Shown: piece by piece, positions 36,439 through 43,985 of the stretch
How the letters are laid out: the number at the start of each line of letters is the position of its first letter
How positions within the stretch are numbered: position 1 is the stretch's first letter
Source: G020348185 sp964525045
GTDB taxonomy: Bacteria > Nitrospirota > Nitrospiria > Nitrospirales > UBA8639
Reading direction: 5' to 3'
Assembly (NCBI GenBank): GCA_964525045.1
Contig: CAZGFD010000005.1
Location: 150,315 to 214,314 of the forward strand
Length of the DNA stretch: 64,000 nt
The notes under the pieces: model-generated
Told to the model about the DNA's origin: nothing
What the model saw: only the letters and a program-made list of their open reading frames with translations
Database searches by the model: none
Program-made: the position numbers and the translations under genes

Positions 36439-36500
36439 AGGTTCCAGTTGTCAGGTTTTGAGAGTAGGAATCCCTTCCTTAAACCTGACACGTGGAACCT
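36439..36500. repeat. 20-bp inverted repeat at convergent gene ends
   Basis: 36439-36458 and 36481-36500 are inverted copies identical in 18 of 20 positions (AGGTTCC..TGTCAGGTTT), 22 bases apart. The right arm reaches the stop codon of the lipoprotein gene at 36500. Related in wording to the GTTTCGGG repeats; may serve as terminator of both genes. Confidence 0.6.
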
Positions 36501-37189
36501 CATTCAGATGTCGGTTCGTGAGCAAGTTTTTTGAACAGCACGCCGACATGAAGGTTCGGGTTTCCGAGAGCTTTTGCGTAATTCTTTTCATTTGAGTTCA
36601 CCATATATTCCACAGGTTCAAACTCCAATTTTCCAGGTTCGGCTTCTATCGGATCTAGTGGCGTCATAGAGAATTCCGCTCGATACTCTTCATTATCTTG
36701 CCACTTCTCAGTCAGGACATGGTAATTGGTTGCGAATATATGCACGGCTTCTCCGCGGACATAGAGTCCTCCAGAGGTTGTCATCTGGCGGCGACTGGTC
36801 ACTTCACCTGTTTCGAAAAAAGTCACCACCTCCTCCGGGGTGGCTTGCTGCAATCCTTTAACTAGTTTGGGAGCAAAAAAATTGATCCAAGGGTCACTGA
36901 AAGCCCGATGACGGCTGCCTTCCATCATCGAATCCATGAGCGGCAATGGAGCAGAACCATGATATTCCTGAACCATCACGCCCTCAAGGATCTTTCTCAT
37001 CGCTTCTTCCGAGATCGAGGTTGGATGACTGAATTCAACTCCATGATTTTTTACGGGTACATGGTACAGTTTGACGAATTGCTCTGAGCTTTCATAGATG
37101 GTCACCGTCGGAAAATGGGAGGCGCTGCCACAACCGGTCAACATGGCGATGGCCAATACAACAACGATCCCCGGAATGCTGTTACTCAT
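36500..37189 (-). CDS. Lipoprotein of unknown function next to phosphate porin
   Basis: A 229-aa predicted lipoprotein (lipobox LTGC at residue ~20) convergent with the porin. The middle has a helical stretch with HPTSISEEAMRKIL, and the C-terminal half is beta-rich (GLYVRGEAVHIFATNY, then EYRAEFSM). I recognise no characterised family. It is divergent from the first Slp-like gene with about 108 bases between their start codons, so the two may share a control region. Confidence 0.7.
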   Translation of the reverse strand: MSNSIPGIVVVLAIAMLTGCGSASHFPTVTIYESSEQFVKLYHVPVKNHGVEFSHPTSISEEAMRKILEGVMVQEYHGSAPLPLMDSMMEGSRHRAFSDPWINFFAPKLVKGLQQATPEEVVTFFETGEVTSRRQMTTSGGLYVRGEAVHIFATNYHVLTEKWQDNEEYRAEFSMTPLDPIEAEPGKLEFEPVEYMVNSNEKNYAKALGNPNLHVGVLFKKLAHEPTSE

Positions 37190-37297
37190 TGTGAATCCTT
37201 TCCATCAGAAGGCATTCTGGTAAAAGTGGGATATTATACATTACTATGAACCATTGTGGTCGCTTCATGCAATTTGCCGTCATTAAATTCGTCGGCC

Positions 37298-37870
37298 ATG
37301 CCTAAACGTTCCATAATTATTCCTTCTCTGCTTCTCCTAAGTGTTTCCTGTGTGGAGATTGCTACATTCCCCGAAAACGGCTCTCCTTCAATTAATCAAA
37401 CGGAAGATTATATATCATTGGTCAAACATCCTACGGACCATCAAGGTCAGTCCGTGCGAATGGCCGGGAGAATGGCTGCCATTGAGAAACAGGCCCAAGG
37501 ATCATTGATCATTGCTGAATTCATGCTATTTCCTAAAAATTCCAATCTCAGACCCGAAACTCCTCAGCCCGACCAGCGATACACGCCGGGAAAGCCACGC
37601 CGGCGATTTCTTGTTGAATATCCAGAACCCATTGATCCACAATTCCTCTGGAACGGCAATGAATTTATGGTATTTGGGCAATACACCGGAACTGAAGAAT
37701 ATGTGAATCTGGTCGGCTCTCCTCGTGCCGTCCCTCATATCAAAGCCCAATGCTTACATGTATGGAAAACCGGATCTGCCGACCTTCAAGAATTTACCGA
37801 TCAGCCTGGACTTGGCTTTCCCTATTATCCTCCCATGGAGAGAACTTTTTGCCTTGGCATCCCCCAATAA
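37298..37870 (+). CDS. Slp-like outer-membrane lipoprotein, paralogue 1
   Basis: A 190-aa lipoprotein (lipobox SVSC) of the five-member family in this region. Shared motifs are visible: VRMAGRM, LIIAEFMLFP (AEWLPYP in the others), WNGNEF, AQCLHVWKTG and ERTFC. The core pattern (a short AGR strand, an L-Y-P turn, a DP..W.GN..G segment) resembles the Slp family of starvation-inducible outer-membrane lipoproteins. It is the most divergent copy. ATG 37298 is preferred to GTG 37256 because it starts a lipoprotein signal directly. Function is unknown. Confidence 0.75.
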   Translation: MPKRSIIIPSLLLLSVSCVEIATFPENGSPSINQTEDYISLVKHPTDHQGQSVRMAGRMAAIEKQAQGSLIIAEFMLFPKNSNLRPETPQPDQRYTPGKPRRRFLVEYPEPIDPQFLWNGNEFMVFGQYTGTEEYVNLVGSPRAVPHIKAQCLHVWKTGSADLQEFTDQPGLGFPYYPPMERTFCLGIPQ

Positions 37871-38011
37871 TACACTTAAATACTCGTTAGCCGATTCCAT
37901 CGTCACCCCTTCCCCATCGCTAAGAATTCTTGTGTTCCAGAACACAATTTGATTTTTGATTCCGGAAGGATGTGAGCCGTTCCTGTCCCCTCGAAAATTT
38001 CACACTTTTAT

Positions 38012-38067
38012 ATATTAAGAAATTGTTACGGGCATGTTACAATGAGGTTAAGAACGCGCATTAATAA
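38012..38067 (+). promoter_or_regulatory. PHO-box-like array and -10 upstream of Slp-like paralogue 2
   Basis: Four heptamers with an 11-bp period: ATATTAA (38012), TTGTTAC (38023), ATGTTAC (38034) and AGGTTAA (38045). The last ends exactly ten bases before a TAATAA -10 (38062-38067). The geometry equals that of the oprP promoter. It lies 57 bases upstream of the ATG at 38124. Confidence 0.7.
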
Positions 38068-38123
38068 GTCAATAATGACAGATTTTCCTGAGCTTTCTCT
38101 GGACCCTAACCAGGAGGTCATTA

Positions 38124-38681
38124 ATGAAATCTATGCTAGGCGGCCTCGCCGTCGCAGGTTTCTTTTTCATATTCCTAGGCTGTGCCACCGGTCCGATGTT
38201 TCCAACTAACTCTTCAAATGAAGTCAAGAAAGAAGAATTTGGCGTCTTGGTCGCCCAACCGGATGTCTATCGCGGCCGAGCGGTGAAGTTGGCCGGTCGG
38301 GTCGTGAGGGTAGAATCCACGAATAAAGGAACATTGATAATTGCAGAATGGCTGCCATATCCCAAAAAGGGCGCGTACGGACCGGAAGCCAACGAATTTA
38401 CCGGTCAAAACCGATTCAAGTTACTGTACCCGGGTAACATCGATTCCTGGAGTTCCTGGCAAGGAAACCGCTTTGTGATGACCGGGGAAATAGATGGAAC
38501 TCAGGATATGGTCTCCAGCTTCACGGGTGTTTCGAAACCTGTCCCATATATGGTGGCACGATGCATCCACGTCTGGGAGGTCGGCGACAATACCTGGTGG
38601 GTGCAACCCGATACGGAGCCAGGGGGCTATCCCTATCTCCAACATACGTATTGTGCCCCAAAGGCAAAAACCGCTTTATAA
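38124..38681 (+). CDS. Slp-like outer-membrane lipoprotein, paralogue 2
   Basis: A 185-aa lipoprotein with signal and lipobox (FLGC at residue ~19) and an excellent AGGAGG ribosome site. Family motifs: VKLAGRVVRVE, IIAEWLPYP, WQGNRFVMTGEI, ARCIHVWEVG and a C-terminal HTYC. The two conserved Cys (ARC and the near-terminal one) could pair. It is directly behind the best PHO-box-like array of the window, so phosphate starvation probably turns it on. It ends at a terminator shared with the convergent TPR gene. Confidence 0.78.
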   Translation: MKSMLGGLAVAGFFFIFLGCATGPMFPTNSSNEVKKEEFGVLVAQPDVYRGRAVKLAGRVVRVESTNKGTLIIAEWLPYPKKGAYGPEANEFTGQNRFKLLYPGNIDSWSSWQGNRFVMTGEIDGTQDMVSSFTGVSKPVPYMVARCIHVWEVGDNTWWVQPDTEPGGYPYLQHTYCAPKAKTAL

Positions 38682-38709
38682 ACTCAGGGCCACGGGGGCC
38701 AAAAATGGC

Positions 38710-38748
38710 CCAGCCCTTCTGGGACATTCCAGAAGGGCTGGATTTTCC
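38710..38748 (+). terminator. Bidirectional-looking terminator between Slp-like 2 and TPR gene
   Basis: A perfect 13-bp stem (38710-38722 with 38729-38741, loop GACATT) followed by ATTTT on the plus strand. It lies 28 bases after the Slp-like gene and 24 bases before the end of the opposite TPR gene. Confidence 0.75.
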
Positions 38749-38772
38749 CTAACTACATTGTTCACGTTTCCC

Positions 38773-39639
38773 TTACATGAAATCTCGTTTCCATAAAGTG
38801 GACCGAACCACTTCCCCACAGGCTTGGGCAATGCCACGCTCGCAGGCTTGTTGATAGTCATTTCCGGCACCGGACAAATCACCGGTCATTGATAATGCAA
38901 CAGCTCGATTGTAGAACACCAGTCCGTGATTTTCCCCAAGTGCAATGGCTTTGGAAAAATCTCGGATAGCAGAGTAGAACTCCCCCTCATCCAATTCGAT
39001 GAGTCCCCGACTTTCGTAGGCCTCCTTCAGAGAATGGTTTAACTCCACCGCCCTATTCAAGTCCTCTTTGGCCAAGGATCCCGACCCTGATTTTACATAG
39101 GCCACGGCACGATTGAGATAATAATGACCAAGGGAAGGATTGAGTGCAATAGCAGAGGTGAAATCGGATATCGCCTGGCTATAGGCACCGAGGCGACTAT
39201 ACACCAAACCACGATGATTCAACGCCACATCCGACTCCGGCGCCATCTCGATGACTTGTGTCAAGACTTCCAACCCGTCTGACAGTCTCCTGCCCTCCAA
39301 ATACGCCATTCCAAGATTGTGCCGGAATTGAACACTTTTCGTATCCAGTTCCAGGGCTTTAGAAAAGTCTTGAATGGCCGCTTCAACATCATTACCTTTC
39401 ATCTTTATATAACCTCGGCCATTCCAAAGTTCGGCCCTTCCCGGTTCCCGTTTAATTGCCAGAGTAATGGTTTTCAGGGCCCGTTCATGGTCGCCCTGAA
39501 CATAGTAATATTGGCTTTGCCTGAATAAATCAGAATCCACCCGCGACAGAGGGAAGGAGTCCATCTCTTGTGAATTCGCGCATCCCAAGAGCAACCCAAG
39601 GCATGCTAATAAGATCCACGTACCAGTCATTTTCTGCAT
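38773..39639 (-). CDS. TPR-repeat lipoprotein
   Basis: A 288-aa predicted lipoprotein (lipobox LLGC at residue ~20) followed by about six tetratricopeptide repeats spaced 34 residues (e.g. AELWNGRGYIKMKGN, ALNHRGLVYSRLGAY, HYYLNRAVAYVKSG). TPR lipoproteins usually act as scaffolds at the inner leaflet of the outer membrane. It lies between the second and third Slp-like genes in reverse orientation and is preceded by an array of PHO-box-like heptamers at 39700, so it may belong to the same response. Confidence 0.85.
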   Translation of the reverse strand: MQKMTGTWILLACLGLLLGCANSQEMDSFPLSRVDSDLFRQSQYYYVQGDHERALKTITLAIKREPGRAELWNGRGYIKMKGNDVEAAIQDFSKALELDTKSVQFRHNLGMAYLEGRRLSDGLEVLTQVIEMAPESDVALNHRGLVYSRLGAYSQAISDFTSAIALNPSLGHYYLNRAVAYVKSGSGSLAKEDLNRAVELNHSLKEAYESRGLIELDEGEFYSAIRDFSKAIALGENHGLVFYNRAVALSMTGDLSGAGNDYQQACERGIAQACGEVVRSTLWKRDFM

Positions 39640-39699
39640 CGGTTCCTCATTATTGTTGAAAGTGATAATAGTTAAACTAGGGAAAAACTTACGATCTTC

Positions 39700-39739
39700 T
39701 TGTTACGGCTATTAGGCGTAAATGTTACATTCCTGTAAA
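39700..39739. promoter_or_regulatory. PHO-box-like array between TPR gene and Slp-like 3
   Basis: TTGTTAC (39700), ATTAGGC (39711, poor), ATGTTAC (39722) and CTGTAAA (39733) stand at an 11-bp period on the plus strand. It lies 60 bases upstream of the TPR start; a TATTAT candidate -10 for that gene is at 39665-39670 on the minus strand. Which gene it serves is uncertain. Confidence 0.45.
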
Positions 39740-40080
39740 TTTCGCCAAAGAACTCTTTTGAAAATGTCTAAATACCCTCTTATGAATGATAACTTGTTGA
39801 TCTCACAAAATTTTTGATCCAGACCTCCATTCGGAAAATTAACACCAATGTCACTCCTGCTTCACAAGGCTTTAACACCCCACAGATATGTTAGCTCCGA
39901 AAAATATACAGAAATATTGAGACGAAAGAATCTCTTTTTTCCCAAATCAATTCTCTGTCGAATAACAACATACACGCTTTTCCCATACTGAGAGGAGGGT
40001 GCCACTCACTCCGGATGTAGCCAACTGTTTCCCCCTGCGGCTGTTCACCTAATTACAACATCGGCACTCACTCATGTATG
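39740..40080. other. Unassigned intergenic region before Slp-like 3
   Basis: About 340 bases without a credible reading frame or strong hairpin. If the array at 39700 drives plus-strand transcription, this region would be a long leader or a small RNA; no proof is seen. Confidence 0.3.
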
Positions 40081-40124
40081 TTTGAATGAGTTTTCCATAC
40101 AACTCAATTAGGAAAGGAGTAAAA

Positions 40125-40670
40125 ATGAAAGTCTTGATCACGGTTGCTACCTTATGTCTTATGAGTTTTTCGCTTGCTTTAGCCGATCCGATGTTTCCCG
40201 AGGATTCGATTACCAGGGTTGGCACGAAGGCGGATTTTCAGAAGTTAGCCTTTGATGTCGAAGGGAAGAAAGGACAGATGGTTAAACTGGCAGGCCGCAT
40301 GATCGGGTTCGACCCCACAGAAGAAGGGACGATCATCCTAGCCGAATGGCTCCCCTACCCTGCTGACCTTGATTTGGAAGATGGACCAAAAGACCATGAC
40401 CTGGATACCGGTCTGAGATTCGCGCTTCGCTATGGGGGCGAAACCCATGATCCCCAGTTTAAATGGAAAGGGAATAAGTTTATTCTGGAGGGAACGATTG
40501 AGGGGGAACGCAAAGTCGTTGTAAATTTGTTTGGAACCCACAAAACGCTTCCCTACGTGATGGCTCGATGCATCCACGTATGGGAGACGGGGGAAACTGA
40601 GGAGTTTGATCAACCTGACGTTCAGTTCAAAGGCCCTCATGTTGCTCGAACGTTTTGTATTGGGAAATAA
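40125..40670 (+). CDS. Slp-like exported protein, paralogue 3
   Basis: A 181-aa protein with a type I signal peptide (cleavage near ALA-DP) instead of a lipobox, so this copy should be soluble periplasmic. Family motifs are all present: VKLAGRMIGFD, IILAEWLPYP, WKGNKFILEG, MARCIHVWETG and ARTFC. The ATG at 40125 has GGAAAGGAG and is preferred to 40086. It begins a three-gene run with paralogues 4 and 5 (gaps 61 and 31 bases), which is very likely one transcript. Confidence 0.78.
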   Translation: MKVLITVATLCLMSFSLALADPMFPEDSITRVGTKADFQKLAFDVEGKKGQMVKLAGRMIGFDPTEEGTIILAEWLPYPADLDLEDGPKDHDLDTGLRFALRYGGETHDPQFKWKGNKFILEGTIEGERKVVVNLFGTHKTLPYVMARCIHVWETGETEEFDQPDVQFKGPHVARTFCIGK

Positions 40671-40731
40671 TAGAATACATATCGCGCGAGGCCTATCCCA
40701 TAAACTGTATTTTTAAGTAAGGAGGACCTTC

Positions 40732-41310
40732 ATGCATAAGAAGCTCTTGGTGGCATTAGGTATTTCTGGAATGTTCGTGACGTTTGTCGGGTGTACGACT
40801 ACTCCTCCCACTACTTTTCCCCAAACCGCAAATCCGGAAATTACTACCACCGAGGACTATGACACCCTAGCCTCAACCGTGAACGAACTTTTGGACAAGA
40901 GGATAAAAATTGCAGGAAAAAGTATTCGTACCAAAGAAATCGATGCAGGGCTAATGGTTTTTGCGGAATGGCTTCCGTATCCCAGTGATGATTTGCATTT
41001 CTCAGACCCCCCTCAAACCCTAACTGCCTCGTCAAAGCCAGCGAAGAAGCGCCGATTTTCCTTTCTTTATCCAGGCGCAAAGAACGTTGACCCTACCCTG
41101 ACTTGGCAAGGAAACAAATTTATTCTCATAGGAGATATCAAGGGCCAGAAAAAAATCACTATCACCTTGACAGGGACAATGGCCTCCGTCCCTCATTTAG
41201 TGGCAAGTTGTGTCCGGGTGTGGAAAACAGGAGGGAGTGAAGTCTCAAGTTCACCAGACACTGAATTCACCGCATATCCTCCATTAGCTCGAACGTTTTG
41301 TGTTGATTAA
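40732..41310 (+). CDS. Slp-like outer-membrane lipoprotein, paralogue 4
   Basis: A 192-aa lipoprotein with lipobox FVGC and AAGGAGG ribosome site. It keeps AGKSIR, FAEWLPYP, WQGNKFILIGDI and ARTFC, but the ARCIHVWETG motif is changed to ASCVRVWKTG, losing the His. It is the second gene of the run 40125-41935. The changed His suggests relaxed or altered ligand contact. Confidence 0.75.
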   Translation: MHKKLLVALGISGMFVTFVGCTTTPPTTFPQTANPEITTTEDYDTLASTVNELLDKRIKIAGKSIRTKEIDAGLMVFAEWLPYPSDDLHFSDPPQTLTASSKPAKKRRFSFLYPGAKNVDPTLTWQGNKFILIGDIKGQKKITITLTGTMASVPHLVASCVRVWKTGGSEVSSSPDTEFTAYPPLARTFCVD

Positions 41311-41341
41311 TGTTGCCGACCCTTTTTCAAAAAGAAGGGCT

Positions 41342-41935
41342 ATGAGAAATTTCACACCCCTTATAGGCCACCTCCTCATTCTATCCTTGTCTCTGGGCTG
41401 TGAAGCTCTTTCCGCAAGCGACTCGGTGTTCCCTGATGACCAAGTTCCCGCCATCATGAGTGTCACAGACTTTGACCGAATTTGGAACAACCTGGATACC
41501 TACAAAGGCATGACCGTCAAAATAGCGGGGCGGATCGTTGATACCACCTCTACGCCGGACGGCGCGGTGGTTCTTGCCAATTGGATTCCCTACGTTCCCC
41601 ACTTCGAACTGGAGGATGGGCCTCCGGACACGGCCCATTTGCATCTGCGTCATTTTGCTTTTCTTTTTCCTGGTTTAAAAGGCGATCCGTTTGCCAAAGG
41701 ACCGGACTATGACCAACAGGTCGCATGGGAAGGCAATAAATTTGTCATGGAGGGGTTGGTCGAAGGAAGCCGAACCATGGTGGTGAATCTGCTAGGCAAG
41801 GAAAAAACGATGCTCCTCGTGCGGGCCCAATGCATCCACGTGTGGGAAACGGGAGAAAGCGAGCCCTCGGATCAACCTGACTCGCAGTGGGCCGGGCAAA
41901 TCGCACGAACGTTTTGTGTTCGAGCACCGAAGTAA
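41342..41935 (+). CDS. Slp-like lipoprotein, paralogue 5
   Basis: A 197-aa lipoprotein (lipobox SLGC at ~residue 18). It has VKIAGRIVD, LANWIPYV in place of AEWLPYP, WEGNKFVMEG, AQCIHVWETG and ARTFC. A ten-residue insertion (FAKGPDYDQQ) precedes the WEGN strand. ATG 41342 follows AGAAGGG and is chosen over TTG 41300, which lies inside the previous gene. It is the last gene of the run. Confidence 0.76.
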   Translation: MRNFTPLIGHLLILSLSLGCEALSASDSVFPDDQVPAIMSVTDFDRIWNNLDTYKGMTVKIAGRIVDTTSTPDGAVVLANWIPYVPHFELEDGPPDTAHLHLRHFAFLFPGLKGDPFAKGPDYDQQVAWEGNKFVMEGLVEGSRTMVVNLLGKEKTMLLVRAQCIHVWETGESEPSDQPDSQWAGQIARTFCVRAPK

Positions 41936-41944
41936 GTAAAGAAA

Positions 41945-41970
41945 GTTTCGGGTTTCAAGTTTCGGGTTTA
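41945..41970. repeat. GTTTCGGGTTTC-type repeat, copy 3
   Basis: GTTTCGGGTTTCAAG followed by GTTTCGGGTTT directly after the Slp-like run. The same word is at 30785 and inverted at 31098, so the phosphate island has copies near both ends. Confidence 0.55.
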
Positions 41971-42015
41971 AAGATAGCAAATCGTCCTCCGGCAACTTCG
42001 GATTGTGAACTCCCC

Positions 42016-42029
42016 GCCTGCCGGCAGGC
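42016..42029. repeat. Perfect 14-bp palindrome
   Basis: GCCTGCCGGCAGGC reads the same on both strands. It may be a terminator stem without a T run or a small repeat unit. Confidence 0.5.
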
Positions 42030-42194
42030 TCACCCAAAGTCAACCTCTGACCCTAAAGGCCCCTTAGACTTTCCCCAATAAGACCGAAGACAGTTAACAA
42101 AGATATTACCTCAGTTTCTTTTTCGCGCAATATACGGGGAGTATTGTTTGATTAATTACAATTAACCAATTACATCTAGAAGTCGGAGGAATCT

Positions 42195-42578
42195 ATGGTA
42201 AGGATAAGCGCGTTGATGAAACGGGATTTGGCTTCTGTGGAGTCAGGGCAGTCAGTTTCTATCGCTGCGAATATCATGAGGAAAAGAAAGGTGGGCAGTG
42301 TCCTAGTGACAAATGAAGGAAACATCGTTGGAATCGTGACCGAATCTGACATCGTCAGAAAAGTTGTGTCAATCCATCGGATCCCTGAATTTACTCCCGT
42401 TGAAACCATTATGAGTTCCCCCCTTATCAGCATTACAGAAGAAACCCCCATTTTTGAAGCTGCCTCGATCATGGAAGAACATCAAACCCGACACTTGGCC
42501 GTGGCTAATGGACATGGAATCGTCGGGATGGTCTCGGTTCGGGACATGCTTCGCCCCGTCGCCACTGACGAGTTGTAA
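42195..42578 (+). CDS. CBS-domain pair protein
   Basis: A 127-aa Bateman module with two CBS motifs (VGSVLVTNEGNIVGIVTESD and a later RHLAVANGHGIVGMVSVRD). GGAGG lies before the ATG. It is a paralogue of the CBS protein at 30273; the two bracket the phosphate island. Adenosyl-nucleotide binding is expected; the target is unknown. Confidence 0.9.
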   Translation: MVRISALMKRDLASVESGQSVSIAANIMRKRKVGSVLVTNEGNIVGIVTESDIVRKVVSIHRIPEFTPVETIMSSPLISITEETPIFEAASIMEEHQTRHLAVANGHGIVGMVSVRDMLRPVATDEL

Positions 42579-42800
42579 TTCTCACTTTTCAATCTTCAAG
42601 CAATCAAGGATACCAATATGACCTGGATTTCTGCGCAATTTTCATCCTTTTTCCGGCCATTGGGTACGGATATGACACAGATGTTGTGGCCTTGCGATGG
42701 TCTCCAACCATTCCAGCCACCTGATACCACGGCTATCCTGCATCCCTCCCTACTTTCCCCCATTGCCTTGTGATACAATTCATTTTCTTTGGGGTGCCCT

Positions 42801-43304
42801 ATGGATTGTATCTTGTTGAGACACGGAATTGCTGAGGATCGGGAGGCCTGGAAGGGCCCCGAGAGCAAGAGACCACTGACGAAAGAGGGCGTTCGAAAAA
42901 CATTCAAGGCAGTGACGGGCCTCAAACACCTAGGCATTCAACCAACTCATCTTATCTCTAGTCCCTATACCCGTGCATGGGAAACAGCACAGATCGCCGC
43001 CCAAATATTCAAGGTCGATGAGGAGATTCAAGTATGCGAGGAACTGCTGTTCCATCGTTCCCCTGCTGATTTATTTCCTGTCCTGGCAAAATTTCCGAAG
43101 GAATCCTGCATAATTTGTGTTGGTCATGAACCCCATCTCGGAGAGACGGCAGGAGTCATGATTTTTGGAAAAACTGTAGACTCCCTGTCGTTAAAGAAGG
43201 CCGGAGCATGCGGAGTAACATTCGAGGGGAAACCTCAATCGGGCAAAGGCTTGCTTAAGTGGTGGATGACGCCCCGCCAGCTCAGACAGCTGCGACAGGG
43301 CTAG
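42801..43304 (+). CDS. sixA: SixA-type phosphohistidine phosphatase
   Basis: A 167-aa histidine-phosphatase (phosphoglycerate-mutase-like) fold. The RHG motif is at ILLRHGIAED, the second catalytic His in VGHEPHLGE, and the SSPYTRAWETA segment follows the family pattern. SixA removes phosphate from phosphohistidine in HPt or EIIA domains. ATG 42801 is preferred because LLRHG should be close to the N terminus; TTG 42789 is the alternative. No histidine kinase is adjacent. Confidence 0.88.
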   Translation: MDCILLRHGIAEDREAWKGPESKRPLTKEGVRKTFKAVTGLKHLGIQPTHLISSPYTRAWETAQIAAQIFKVDEEIQVCEELLFHRSPADLFPVLAKFPKESCIICVGHEPHLGETAGVMIFGKTVDSLSLKKAGACGVTFEGKPQSGKGLLKWWMTPRQLRQLRQG

Positions 43305-43487
43305 AAATTCAGAAAACGGTTGGCATCACCCTGGGAGATCCTAGTTTACCTGTGAACGGGATTAAACCGACAACAATATCATCGAGTCCGTTTCAGGTTA
43401 ACGAACCCCGCTACATTACTCAAATACCTATCCATCCAGGTTTTTTGAAGTCTTGTCGCTGTACCTGATTTCGAAAGGGATCATCGA

Positions 43488-43961
43488 TTATTTCGGACCT
43501 CGCAATGGCTTCATCAATTTGGAGCGATAGATTTTTGAAGGATGAGCCGAATCAACCTTTTTTGTGGTAAAACTATCTATAATTCTATCGAATTGATTCG
43601 CACAGCCTTTCACATCGTTTGGATCGAGTCGACACGAAACACAGGCCGCATAACTCAACGCATATATGCGATTGACATCACCCGCGTCCGGATAGCTTCG
43701 CTTGAGTGCGCTTTGTACATCGGCATCCATTTTTCCTCCAGCTAAGCTGGTCATAAGGCCAGAAATTTCCGCACCGAATTTCCTGACCTTATCCTGATCC
43801 ACTGATGATAATTCTTTCGGAAGGGGGCAGGTTTTCGGTTGAATCACCACGTTATCCACCTGAGGCTGCTGGCAACCGATCGTGAGAATCAATGCGTTCA
43901 AGACTACGAAGCCACCTAGGGCCCGGCATTCCCAATTCTTGAATAACCAATTCAACTTCAT
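43488..43961 (-). CDS. Small lipoprotein behind cusA, unknown function
   Basis: A 157-aa predicted lipoprotein (lipobox TIGC at ~residue 31 after a hydrophobic segment). The mature part is mostly helical and has five Cys, several close together (YAACVSCRLDPNDVKGC). It starts 24 bases after cusA, with AAAGGAG eight bases upstream of ATG 43961, so it is probably the last gene of the metal-efflux operon. The Cys residues could bind metal, but the spacing is not a known motif. Confidence 0.65.
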   Translation of the reverse strand: MKLNWLFKNWECRALGGFVVLNALILTIGCQQPQVDNVVIQPKTCPLPKELSSVDQDKVRKFGAEISGLMTSLAGGKMDADVQSALKRSYPDAGDVNRIYALSYAACVSCRLDPNDVKGCANQFDRIIDSFTTKKVDSAHPSKIYRSKLMKPLRGPK

Positions 43962-43985
43962 AAAACATTCTCCTTTCATCAGTCG

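Noticed and set aside
43259..43468. Short frame containing GITLGDP, reminiscent of the PdxA start
   Set aside because: Only a seven-residue match, overlapping the sixA end, with no further PdxA sequence.
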